DNA from: Vanilla planifolia
Taxonomy: Eukaryota; Streptophyta; Magnoliopsida; Asparagales; Orchidaceae
NCBI GenBank assembly: GCA_023846275.1
Contig: JAIUJO010000143.1
Span: 753,001 to 817,000 of the forward strand
DNA: 64,000 nucleotides
Direction: 5' to 3'
Part shown: positions 24,721-38,648 of the stretch, piece after piece
How the letters are laid out: the number at the start of each line of letters is the position of its first letter
Numbering within the stretch: position 1 is the stretch's first letter
Position numbers and translations under genes: made by a program
Notes under the pieces: model-generated
Databases searched by the model: none
The model's input: only the letters and a program-made list of their open reading frames with translations
Told to the model about the DNA's origin: nothing

Positions 24721-26088
24721 TTATTTAAAAGTCACATAAGATGACAATTATATTTTCCTAGTAATAAGATAACAAAATGAAAGCAAAACAATTGAACAAA
24801 TGTGATAAAGTCTCCATTAAGGATGCATTCCAAGGCACAAAAGAGATCCAGTGTAACACTATCAGTCATAGAATGTGGTGTAAATCAAAAAATAACATAA
24901 AACAAACCAAATGTATAAACAAAATATTTAAAAATTAATAAATAAATATTAAATTTTTTAGAGTTATTAAAATAATATCAATCATAATTATTTCTTCTTA
25001 GTCCGATATAATTTAGAATTTTTATGAATTATGAAAATAAATAATCATAAATAAAAAATATATTATTATTTTCAAATTATGTTAATATATATTAAAACTA
25101 TTTTCTTAAAAAAATATATATATAATGAAATATAACCAAAACAAGGTGATGTAAGGGTTAAATAAGACTAAATTTAAGTTGCTTAGTAATATAACTAAAT
25201 AAAGATAAAAAGTTGATAAAATGAGACAAATTGTAACAAAAAGTATTCATTCCAATATTGTATGAAATTTGAGTGTAACATCCTCGATAATCAAATAAAA
25301 AATAATGGAAAATGCCTCCAAACGTAATTGAATAGAGCACTTTGAGATTAGTACAATGAAGTGTGTTTCATCTTCATCAAACCTCCTTTAGAAGTATGTC
25401 ATATAATTGTAAATAAGCTTAAATAATATTACATTATTATTTTAATATCAATTAAAAAATATTTAATATGTAGATAAATTAATTTAATTTAATATAACCT
25501 AATCAAAGTGGAATATATAAATCCATATAGTGGAGAATTATAACTTCATTTTAATATGAGCAAATCAATGTAAAAATTTAAATGGAGATCTTTTTTTTAA
25601 GAAAATTGTATTATAAGATAACTAGGAAATCTAGTGCAACATCATTGATTGTCAAAATAATGTAAAAATTAAAATGACTCATAAAGTGTGCAGAGCCTAT
25701 AGAAAAAAAATATTTAAAAATAATTCTACGTACATTTAATTTTATGGAGTTTAACTAGAAGAGTTCGACAATATTTTTTTCATCTCCAATGGATATATTC
25801 TTGAATTATTATTATTTACATATGTAAATAAAAAATAACAAGAAATTATAATTTTAATATTAAGTAAATAGATAATAAAAAAATTGGATTAGATAATGTC
25901 AAGGTCACTCGAGAAGAGAATTAAAATTTTATGGTGATATGTCAAATCAAAATAAAACATTCTGAAAATTAGATAAATTTCACGAGCCATTGCAGGATAC
26001 AAAGGAGACTAAAGACAACATCCATTATTATCTAATCAAGTACAAATTGAAATATGTTATAAAGCATGCCAAGAAGTTAAAAACGAAG

Positions 26089-26115
26089 TATATATCTATA
26101 TATATATACATATAA

Positions 26116-26168
<53 letters not shown>
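26089..26168 (+). repeat. TA microsatellite inside satellite monomer
   Basis: An imperfect then pure (TA)n run of about 80 bp. It replaces the AAAATATTTAAAAATATAG segment (word 4) and lies directly before the GAGCTC segment of the monomer. Confidence 0.9.
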
Positions 26169-26170
<2 letters not shown>

Positions 26171-29100
26171 AGTCAATCGAGCTCCTTGAGAAGTGTTCGA
26201 TACGTTTGTTTCATCTTGATCATACCTTGATTGGAATAATTGTGAACTACAAAAGTAATTAGCATAAAAATAATAAATTTTAGTTTTAGTATTTAGTAAA
26301 TATATATTAATGTCAAAATTAGATAAAAAAATATTTTTTATAACGAATTCAAAGTTATGAATAGATTAAATGAGAGAAGAACTAGAGTTACATAATAATA
26401 TAGCCAAACAAAGTAAAAAAAAATATTTAGAGAAGATAAATTGGAAGAGAAAATTACATTTCAACATATTAAAAAATTGAGTGTAGCTTACAACATGTTT
26501 AAATCAAGTACGAATCAAAATGTTTTGTAAAATGTTCCTAATTTTAACAATTAAAATATTTAAATTAATTTTTTTTAATATTTAATCACATAGAGCTCAT
26601 TGGTTTGAATCCTATAACATTTGTTTAATCTTGATCACACCTCTTTTGTACCTACTACAAATTACAAAAGTAACTGAGCATAAACAAATAATGATTTATT
26701 TTTGTAATACCAGGTAAATATTAATGAAAACTCAAATAAGATAATTTGAAATTAAATAACATATAAAATTAAAATAATATAAAGGTCACTTGGAAGAATA
26801 TTTAGAGTGACATAAATGGAACATAAAATCAATGAGAAACATTCCAAGAAGTGTAATAAATTGTATATAAATTTTTCATTTCAAGAGTTTAAATTGTTGG
26901 AGCGCAACCATTGTGATCATAAAAGGAACACAAAATGAAGTGTCTCGTAAAGCATGCCAAACACTAGAAGATCAAATATTTAAAAATATAGAAATAAATA
27001 TTTGATTAGATTTAGCTCATCTAAATGAATCAAATGACATTGTGTTTTGACTAAATAAAATATTATTCAGAATTTTAATGAATTACAAAATTTTCAAATG
27101 AAAAAGAAAAATAAAATATTATTTTAATATAAGTTAAATATATATTAATGCTAAAAAAAATGAACTAAATTAATGCAGTATTTTCAAAACAAAACCAAAT
27201 GGTGGTAACATAAGAAGGTATTTAGAATTAAAATTAATATAAGAAAATTAAAGGAAATAATTTGAAAAAATAAGGTTAGTTATACAAAAAAGTTGCAATC
27301 GATGGTAAATATCACAAATATTGAAAAATTATTATTTTAATATTAAGTAAATATATATTAAAGATAAAAATAGATTAATTAAAGCAATTTATTATCACTA
27401 ATTTAAAACAATTTTGACATAGGTGAGGATAATGAAGTTCCTTAGTTATAAAACTAAATAAAATTAAAATTTTTGAATAAATGAGATAAATTTTATAAGA
27501 AGTTGCATTCCATGATGATAACAACTTTTTGTTTTAAAATATTAATCGTAATATAAGTTATGAATTGACATATCCTATAAAGAATGCAAAAGCCATAGAA
27601 AATGAGTGTAGTGATGCATGTTTTTCGTTGAGCAACTATTATTTATAGTTATTACTAATAAAAAATTAAATAAGCATAAATTATAATAAACTACTATTTT
27701 AATTTGAAAAAAGATTTATTAAAGTTGAAATGAGATAAATTTTAAGAAAGTAATATAACAAAATTATAATAATTGAAGGTCACATTATTGGAGATTTAGT
27801 CTTACATGCTAATATAAACTAACCATACTAAAACAAATTAAAAAAAGGGATAAACTACATATGAAAGTAGCATTCCAATATATAAAAGTGATTAAGTCTA
27901 ATGTCCTTGATTATGAAATCAACTATAAATTAGCAATACTAGTAAATCATGCAAAAATCAATGTAAATAAAATATTTAAAATACAAAAATGATTTTTTAA
28001 TCATTTATAGCTCATAAAGACTAGTTGTATAACATTTTCTTCATCACCATCATACCTTAGTTGAAGTTACTAAAAATTACATCAAAAATAAGCATAAATA
28101 ATAAAAAAAAGTGTTATTTTAATATTATGTAAATTTATGCTAAAACATAAATAAGATACATTAAAACAATGTATTATAATTAAATTAAAATTGTTAAAAA
28201 GGTAACAGGAAAGAAGATTTAAAGCTCCACTACAATATCATTAAATGAAAATGAAAACCTTGAAGTAATGTGATAAATTATACAACAATGTTGCTTTAAG
28301 AGATTCTAAAGACAACAAGTATAATGACCTTAACCATGAAATAATAAACAAGTTAAACACTCTTGTAAATCATGCCAAAAACCCTTACTAGTAAAATATT
28401 TAAAACATATGTAAACAAATAATTAATTTGTTAGTGCTCATCTAGACGAGTCCAAAAAATTGTTCCATCTCCATGAAACAAAATTAGAACTACTATAAAC
28501 TATAAAGTAAATTTGAATAAATAAAATGAAAATAGTATTTTAAGATGTAGAAAATATAAATTCATTTTGAAATGAGATAAGTTGAAGTAATGTAAAAAAC
28601 TTAATCAAAGTGATTAAAAGTTCTCTAAAAATGAGAATTACAAATTTGTTATTGTATAACAAAATAAAAAAAAGAAATTTGAAGAAATTAGATCAATTGT
28701 ATTGAAAAGTTACATTTTATGAACAAAGAAGAACGAGTTTGATGTCCTTTAGTCATTGATAAGGAACAAATGGAGTTGTCACATAAAGCATTCCAAAATA
28801 AAAAAAATAAAAAATAAACATATAAAAAATAACTTCTTTGGGATATTGCTCATTGGAATGGGTCCAATGACAATTGTTTTATCTCCATCAAGCTTCATTT
28901 CGAATTACTATGAATTACCAAAGAAAATAACAATAAATAAAACAAACTATTATATTAATGTTCATTAAATATATATTAAAGAATATTTCTTATTAATTTA
29001 AATAATGTAATAAAACATTGAGGAAATGTGATAAATTATATTAGAAGGCTGCATTCAATTATACTTTGGAAATGTGATAAGTCCAACGAGTGTATCGTCA

Positions 29101-32100
29101 TTGTTCACTAAATGAAGTATGAATTGAAACATCTAAAGCATGCTAAATCATAAGTTAAATAGAATATTTAAAAAGGTAAAAATCAATTTTTTATTTAATC
29201 AAATATATAAACATCATCAACTTGAGTCCAACGATGATTATTTCGTATTAATCAAATATCATATGGAATTTCCCATAATTATAAAAATAAATAAGCATAA
29301 ATAAAAAATATTTTTAAAAAAATACATTAATATATATTAAAGCTTAAATTTTTTAAATTTAAATAACAAAATTTAGCAAAATCAAGGAGATGTAAAGGTC
29401 ACATGAGGGAAAATTTAAAGTTACACATTAATATAACAAAATAATGAAACAAATTTGATGAAATGAGATAAATGGCATAAGAAAGCTACATTAAAATATC
29501 CTAAGAAGGTCAAGTGTAACATCCTTGATAATCAAAACACGAATGAAAGAAAATGTCTCCAAAAGCATTCCAAAAGTTTAAAAAGTAAAATATTTGGAAA
29601 TCAATAAATGGGTATTTAATTCGAAAGAGTACTTTAAGATTAGCCAAGTATGATTTGTTTCATCTTCATTAGCCTCATTTTGGAGTATACGATTTACAAA
29701 ATAAATTAACATAACTAATATTAAATTACTAATTTAATAATATATCAGAATCTATTTAAAAAAATAGATAAATTAAATAAATTTAATATAACCAAGTTAA
29801 AGAGATATTTTGGTTACTAAAGAAGAGAATTATTGTCCTTATTATAATATAAGCAAATCAGTACCAAAAAGTTGAAGAAATGAGAAAATCTGTTTGAGAA
29901 AAATATATTCCATGATAATAAGGAGATCAAGTGCACCATCCTTGGCTGTCAAATAAGGTAAAAAATTGAAATGTCTGATAAATTGTGTGAAACCCATAAA
30001 AATGAAATATTAAAAAAATCTTTTTATGTCTATTTAATTTGACAAAGCTCAACCAATCGAGTCTAATGACACTTGTCTCATCTCTAATTGATATCTTATG
30101 AATTACAATGATTTGCCAAAGTAAATATAAATAAATAATAATAAATTATAATTTTTAATTTTAATTAAATTGGTAATAAAACAAAAATGAGATGACCAAA
30201 AGATTTGTGAACTAAACTAACGGGACTAAATGTAACATTCTTAATCATCTAATTAAGTAATAAATTAAACATCCTATAAAGCATGCAAAACACATAAAAA
30301 AAGGATAACTAAATGTATATGCAAACAAAAATAATATATTTAAATAAATAGAGCTTCTTGAGACACGTCTAATGCATTTTTTTCATGTAAGTGATACCTT
30401 GCTTGGAATAATTATGAACTACAAAAGTAAATAAGCATAAGAACAAACAAATTATTATTTTAATATTAAGTAAATATATATTAAAGTTGAAATGAGATAA
30501 ATTAAAAAATTGTGTCATAACTAATTCAAATTCATGAATAAGTCAAATGGGAGAACAGTCATAGTCACATAATAACATAACCAAATCAAGGAGAAAAAGT
30601 GTAAAATGCTCAATCTTCAATTGAGGTATGAATCAACATGTTTCATAAAAAGTTTAAAAATTCTAAAATATAAAATATTTAAAATATAAACTTTTAATAT
30701 TTAGTAACATAAAGCTTATGAGTTAGAATCTCACAACAATTGTTTCAGCTTGATCAAACCTCCTTTCCTTATATTACTAATGATCTATTATTTCAATAAA
30801 ATAAATAATAAGGAAAACTTAAGTAAGATAAATTGAAATAACGTTACATAGCCAAACAAAAATAATACAAATGTCTCTTGGGAGTAGGTTTAGATTTACA
30901 TATATGCAAAAAAATCAAAGGAAAATAATTGAACAAATGTAACAAGTTTTAGAAGAAAGTTTCATTTCAAGAAATTAAATAGTTGGAGTGTAAGATCAAT
31001 GATAATAAAAAACTCAAATGAAATGTCTCATAAAGCAAGCTTGACACCAAGAACACAAAATATTTAAAAAATAAAGAAATAGTTATTGAATTGGATAATT
31101 CTCATCTAGATAAATCCAATGACATTTATTTCAACTAGATCAAATCTTGTTTAGGATTATAACAATTTACCAAAGGAAAAACACTAAAGAAAACAAAAAG
31201 ATTATTTTAATATTATGTGAACAAATATTTAAGCTAAAATGAAATAAAGTAAAATTATTCAATATTACCAAATAAAAAAATAATGGTCACATTAGAAGGT
31301 ATTTGGAATTACATATAAATATAACAAAGTTAAAAGAAATATTTTTAAAAACAAACTTAGGTTAATAGAAAATGTTGCATTTGAAGGCACTTAGAAGGTT
31401 GGATATAATGCCTTTGATCATCATAAAAGGTATGATTCTTAAAAGTATAACAAAATGTGTAAAAATTCCGAAAACAATATTTAGACCTATAAAAATTAAT
31501 ACTTAATTAGTTGGAGCTCATTGAAGTGAGATTTATGTCGTTTTTTATGTCTCTATCAAATCTCATTTTAAATTATTGAGAATTACAAATTATATAAATG
31601 AAAATCATATTAAAGTACTGCTTTAATCTTTTTGTAAATATATTTTAAATTAACAATAAGATAATTTGATGTAATATAATATAACAAAATCAAAGCATGT
31701 GAGAGGATAACTAGATTTTCACAATAATATAAAGAAATCAAAGCAAAATACTCTAAATGATATAAACTGTATGACAAAATCACACTATAATATACTATGA
31801 ATATCGAGAATAACATCCTCAATTGTTAAATGAGGTAGGAATCAAAATGTCACATACAATATGAAAAAATTCTAAAAAATTACATATTTAAAATTATAAA
31901 AAGTGCATATTTTGTGGATATACCTCTTCGAGATGCATCAAATAACATTTTTTTCTTCTCATTCAAAACTTTTTTGTAATTACTACAAAATTATAAAGTA
32001 AATAGCATAGAGAAAAACAAATTCTAAGTAAATATATAAAAAAGCTAAAATTAGATAAATTGATGCATATTAATATGCCAAAATAAAATGTTGTACAGGT

Positions 32101-35100
32101 CATTTGAGAGCATAGTGGATATTTGTAGTCATATAACTACATCAAAGTGAAAATTTTAAAGAAATGAGATAAAGTTAATGAGATGCTGCATTCCAAGATG
32201 CTAAAGAGACAGAGTCTAAAATTGTTGACAATCAAATCAGGTACGAATCAACATGTCTTGTAAAATATGCAAAAATAATAGAAAATCAACTATTATAAAA
32301 AAAAATATAAAAAATATATATATAATTTGATAAAACTTATCAAAGTAAGTACAATTATGGATGTTTTCCCTATGTGAAACTTATTTAGAATTATTATTAA
32401 TTACAAAATTTAATAAGCATAAATTACAATAAATTAATTTTTTAGTATTATGTAAAAATATATATAAAAGCTAAAATAAGATAAATTCGAATAAGGCAAT
32501 ATAACCAAATCAGAACAATTAAAGGTCACATTTGAAGAGATATAGACATGCATAATAACATAAACAAATCAAAGCAAAAAAACTTTTGAAAAAATGAGAT
32601 AAATTACACATGAAAGTAGCATTCCAAAACTCTTGGTATAAAAATATTTAATGACACATAAATTAATATTTAATTTGATAATTTTCGTCTTAGATGGATC
32701 CATGACATTTGTCCCATTTTCATGGAACCATATTTGAAAATACTACAAATTGCAAACTAAAATAGAAATATTATTATTTTGACAAAATGAAGATGTAAAT
32801 TAAAGTTGAAAAGAAAAAAATTAGAGCAACGTAATAAAACCAAATCAAAGTGATGTAATGTTCACATAAAATTAGAATCACAATTTTGTTATAATATAAC
32901 CAAATCAAAGAGGAAAATTAGAAAAGAATAGATAAATTGAGTTAGAAAGTTTCATTCTAACAAACTAAGATGTTTGTGTTTGATGTCATTGATCATTAAA
33001 TAAGCAACAAAGAGAATTATCAAATAAAGCATGCCAAAATAAAAAAATAAAAATTTTAAAAATATAAAAAATTTATTTTTATGAGATATTTCTCATTGGG
33101 ATGGGTACAACATTTGTTTGACTCAATGACACATTTATTGGAATTACTCTAAAATACTAAATAAAATAATTATAAATAAGTAAACTATCATATTAATATT
33201 AATTTAACAAATATTAAATCTTAATTGTGATAAATTTAAATTATGTAGTAATATTGACAAAGAGCAAAAATAAATTTAAGAAATGTTATAAATTATATTA
33301 AAAAATTACATTCCAAAATGTCTAGTAAAGCATTCTAAAACTGTAAAAAATAATATATTTAAAAATAAATAATTTTTTTATAATTTTTTTTATCTCATCA
33401 AGTTAATTCCATCCACAAATTTTTCTCTATCATTTTTTAATTTTTAATTTCTATCAATTACCAAAGAAAATAATCATAAATACCTATGAATTATTTTTTT
33501 GTTATGAAGAAAATATATTTTAAATTTTAAATACGATATATTCAAGTAATGTAAGAAAATTAAACTAAAGTGATGTAATGGTCACACAAGAAAGAAAATT
33601 TCAGTTTTATAAGATAACAAATTTCCAAGAAATTAAGAAGTTCAGCTACAACATCATTGCCAATTAAATCAAGTAAGAAAACCTTTCCTATAAAACATTC
33701 TAAAATCATGAAAATTGGAATATTTTAAAAGATAATTTTTAACTTGATAGCTCATCAAGTTAAGTATAATGATGTTTGCTTCATCTCAAACAAACCTCTA
33801 TTACAAATAAATAATGTAAATAAACATAAACAATAAAAAATTATTACTTTAATTAAATAAAATATATGTTAAAGAAGAAATTTGGTGGATAAAAAAATGA
33901 AATAAACAAAACAAAAGTTATTTGAATGTCACATGAGAGAGAAATTATAGCTTTATAGTAGTATATCCCAATTAAATTAAAAACATTAAAGAAATGAGAA
34001 ACATTATAATAGAAAGTCACACTACAACATAAAAATAGAATGGATGGAACATCCTTGTCCATTAAATAAGGTATGAGGTAAAACATCTTATGAAACTTTC
34101 CAAAATCTTAGAAAACTAATAATTTTAAAAATAAAAATGTATATTACATTGGATAAAGCTTGTCATAAAGAGTTAAATGAGATTTATTTCATCTCAATAA
34201 GACCTCAATTTTTATTAATTAGTTTTACCATGTTAAATAAATATAAAAAAATAATAAATTATTTTTTAAAAATTATGTAAATATATAATAATGTTGAAAT
34301 GAGATAATCTAAATCAATATAATATAACAAATGAAAGCAATATAAAGGGAACCCAAGACAAGATTTTTTAGATAAATTGTAATAAACAAAATAAAGAGAA
34401 CTTGATTGTGCATGCTTAGAAATGTTTAATGATCTCTACCATATGTCATTTAAATAAAAAAAGTAAATTAATTTTTTCTTCAATTAATTATGAATTAAAT
34501 AAAAATGATGTAATTTAACTACTGCAATGTGGAGATACATTTTAATATAACCAAAACAAAAAGAAACGTTTGAAAAATTAAATAATTTTATAAGAAAACT
34601 TTATTCAAAGATACTAAGGACATCGAGATCAATGTCCTCGATCATCAAATAAGTTACAAATCAAAATATGCATGTAGAAACTTTAAGGAATATAGTATTT
34701 AAAAAAAATTTAATTACAAAATCCTCGTTAAGACAAGATTAATGACATTTGTTTTGTTTCGATTGGTCGTTGTTTAGTATTTGTTTTAAAATTATAATTT
34801 AAATAAGCAAAAATAATAATTGATTATTACTTTAATATTAAAAAAAAAAAGTAATAATAATAAAATAAGCTAAATTAATGAAATAAAAAAACCTAAATCA
34901 AAATGATGTAAAAGTTAAATGAGACGAGTATTAAATTATCATTGTGTAGTAAGAAATTAAATGAGAAAAATTTAGAGAAATAGATGAAATTATAAGAGAA
35001 ATAGTATTCCAAGTTATTATGGATATTGTGTGTAATATCAAAGGTTGTCCTAACATTTTCCAATAAGAAAGTTTAATAAAATATGCATTAACTAAAAAAA

Positions 35101-36303
35101 ATATAATATTTAAAAATAAAAAAATAAATATTTAAATAGATAAACATCATAGAGTTGAAGTAACTGACATTTGTTCATCCAAATCAAAACATGTTTAGAA
35201 TTACTACAAATTACAAAAAGAATAACTAGAATTAAAACTAAGTCATTATTTTAATATCAATAAATTATATTTGAAAGTTAAAATTTGATAAATTGATATA
35301 TTATAATATAACAAAATTAAAGTGATATAATTGTCACATGAGAAGAGAATTAGTGTTACATAGTAATGTAATATAATCAAAATAAAAATTTGAAAAAATG
35401 AGATAAATTGTACATTAACGTTTCAATGAAAGGCAATAAAGATATTGAGTGTCATAAACTTTTTACCAAATTAAGTAGGAATTAAAATACCTTCTAAATT
35501 GGATCAAAATACAAATTAGTAGCAATTCATTTGATTGAGCTAGTCAAGTTCGTACATTGAAATTCATTTCATCTCAATAAGACTTCGTTTGGAAGTTTTT
35601 TTAGTTTAAAAAGTATTGAAGCATAAGCTAAAAAATTTAATTTTAAATTTAATTTTAAAAACTATATGTAAAAGATAAGATGAGATAATTAAAATAATTT
35701 AATATAACTAAATCAAAATGAAGGATTTGAATAAATGTGACAAATTGCATAAGAAAGATGTGTTCTAAGTTACTAAGGAGATTAGGTGTAAAATTCTTGA
35801 TCATCCAATCGGCTACAAATTAAAAGGCCCCATAACGTATATGAAAAAACTAGAATATAAATTACTTAAAAAAAGAATTAATGATTATTTAATTTGATAA
35901 AACTTGTCGATACAAAATTAAACCAATGAATTAAAAATTAAATAAATAAAAACTAACTTATATTAAATAATAAAAAATAAACTAAGATAATGTAGTATAA
36001 ACGAATTGAACTAATGTAAATGGAAAATGGAAGAAAAAAAAGAGTTTCATAGTAATATATCTACATTAATGCATAAAATATAAAAAAATAAGATAAATTG
36101 CACATAAAATTTTAAACAAACATATTAAGGAGATTGACTATCACATCCTCAATCGTCAATCCAAGTTTGAATCAAATTGTTGTGTAAGCCTGCCAAAACA
36201 ATAGGAAAATAATTGAAGTTTAAAAAATTTAGTAGAGCTAGTTCAAATGAGACCAAAGTAAATTGGAATAAATAATAACAAATTATTATGTGGATAATAA
36301 CTA

Positions 36304-36306
<3 letters not shown>

Positions 36307-36379
<73 letters not shown>
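36307..36379 (+). repeat. TA microsatellite inside satellite monomer
   Basis: A pure (AT)n run of about 73 bp, the longest uninterrupted one in the window. It sits at the monomer position normally reading AAATATATATTAAAG, just before the TGAGATAAATTGAAGCAATG word. Confidence 0.95.
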
Positions 36380-36382
<3 letters not shown>

Positions 36383-37940
36383 GAGATAAAATGAAGCAAT
36401 GTATATAACGAAATCAAAGCATTCACATGGTCCTTCTAGAGATGATTTATAGTTACATAGCTGTATAGCCTAATTAAAAAAAGGAATAAATCGAATAAAT
36501 TGTATTGGAAGAAATACAACAAAATAGCTAAAAAAAACTTGAAGAAATGAGCAAAATTGTATAAGAAAGGTTCACTCTATTATACTAAGGAGATTAACTA
36601 CAACATCCTATATCATTAAATCTAGTATGATTCAAAATATCTCATAACAAATTACTATTTCATTATATAAAGCTCATTCACATTTGTGTAATGATGTTTG
36701 CTATTTCTTGATTCAACCACATTTGATATTCAACCTCGTTAAATAGAGCTCATCCACTCAATTATATGAGGCATAATGTTTAGAGTTACATAATAATATA
36801 ACCAATTCATAGAAAAACTATTTAAAAAAATAAAATAAATTTTATGAAAAATCCTACATTTAGGATACTAAGGAGATCGAGTAACATACTCAATTCTTAC
36901 AAAATATAACATATCAAAATGTCTCAAAGCATGTGAAAGCCTAAGGTAATAAAATACTTTAAAAAATGACTATTTAGTTGAATAAAGCTTATTGAGATGA
37001 ATTCAATGAACATTGTTTTACCATGAGCGATCGTCGTTAAGATTTATTATGAAATTTCAATTAGAAGATCCCTAAATAATAATAAATTTTTATTTTAATA
37101 TTGATTACATTCATAATAAAGTTAAAATAAGATAAATTAAAATAATATTGAAAATTAATAAAAATGAGGCAAAGTTCACATAGGAAGAGAACAAGAGTTC
37201 CTTTCTACAATAATTAATTAAATGCAAACAATTTGAAAAGTTAAAAACAATTGTATAAGAATGTTGTATTACATTAAATTTAAAAGATAGCATGTAACAT
37301 CCATTATCATCTTATCATTTAAAAATAAAAAAAACCTCATAAGTCATACTAATTATAAGAAAATAAATATTTTAAAATACTGAAATAAAATAATTAATTA
37401 GATTAAGCTGTCAAGTTTTGAGCCCAATGATGTTTGTTTCAACTAGCTTAGACTACTTTTGGGATTAATGCAAATTACCATAGTAAATAACCATTATTAA
37501 TAAAAAAATATTTTTTTATTATAAAAAATATATATTAAATCTTAATTGAGATAAATAGAGCTTTATTATGTAACCAATTTAAAGAGATATAATTGTCACA
37601 CAATAGAAAGTTTAGAGTTATATCAAAACCTAACCAAATCAAAACTAAATGCTTGGGTAAATGAGTTAAATTTTAAATTAATGTCACACATTGAGGCATT
37701 AAAAATATTTAATTTAACAATTTTTATCATCAAATTATGTTGGAACCAATATTTAATATAAAGTGTGACAAAACTACAAACATAAATATTAAAAAATTTT
37801 AAATTAAATATTTAATTTGATTGAGCTTGTTAGGTGTGTCTGTCGAGAGTTGTTTTGTCCCACCAAGACCTTGATTGGAATTCCAATAAATTGCAAAATT
37901 AATGAAATATAAGCAATAAAAATTAATTCTCTTTTTAATT

Positions 37941-37964
37941 TATATGTATATATATATATATATA
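37941..37964 (+). repeat. Short TA run at the monomer's TATATATT site
   Basis: A (TA)n run with one G, at the same phase of the monomer as the longer run at 36,307. It is followed by a diverged copy of the AAATGAGATAAATT segment. Confidence 0.85.
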
Positions 37965-38614
37965 AGATTAAATGAGAAAGTTGGAGGCAAATAATATAAT
38001 AAATTAAAGGAAAAGATTTGAAGAAATGAGATAAATTATAAGAGAAAGTTGCATTCCATGTTGGTGAGTAGATTAGGTGTAACATCCTCAATTGTTATAT
38101 TAAAGATGAAAGAAAAAATCTTGTAAAGTTAAGTAAACACTAGGATATTAAATATTTAAAAATTAAATAAATAACTAATTGGATTGAAAGGAAATGAAAA
38201 TTAAGTAAATTTATATTAAGGAATAATTAACATAAGTTGAAGCAATGTAGTAATAAAAAATCAAGGATCATGAATGTTGGAGGAATCACAAAATAAAGTT
38301 TCATAGTAAAAAAATAATTTATACCAAAAACTTTTATGAAATGAGATAACCTGTAAATAAATTTGTCAATCAAAGATAGTTAGGATGTCAAGTGTAACAT
38401 CCTTGGCTATAAAATCTTGTACGAGTCAAACTGTCTCGTACAACACACCAAAATGCTAAAAAATAATAAATTAAAGCATGAATTCTTTGATAAAGCTCGT
38501 GAAAAAGACTCCAACGATGTTTATTTTTTTCACAACAAGAACTCATTTTAATTTCCCCAAATTTCCAAAATAATTAGTAATAGATAATAATGAATTATTA
38601 TAATAATGTTAAGA

Positions 38615-38648
38615 ATATGTATATATATTTATATATATATATATATAA
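38615..38648 (+). repeat. Short TA run at the monomer's TATATATT site
   Basis: An imperfect TA run of about 34 bp directly before GCTAAAATGTGATCAATTGA, which is the expected continuation of the monomer at this phase. Confidence 0.85.

Noticed and set aside
28438..28475. Hammerhead-ribozyme-like word (GATGAGTCC) in satellite monomers
   Set aside because: The first core box has a loose resemblance, but the CTGATGA sequence is not exact and no GAAA box with flanking helix follows at the right distance on either strand.
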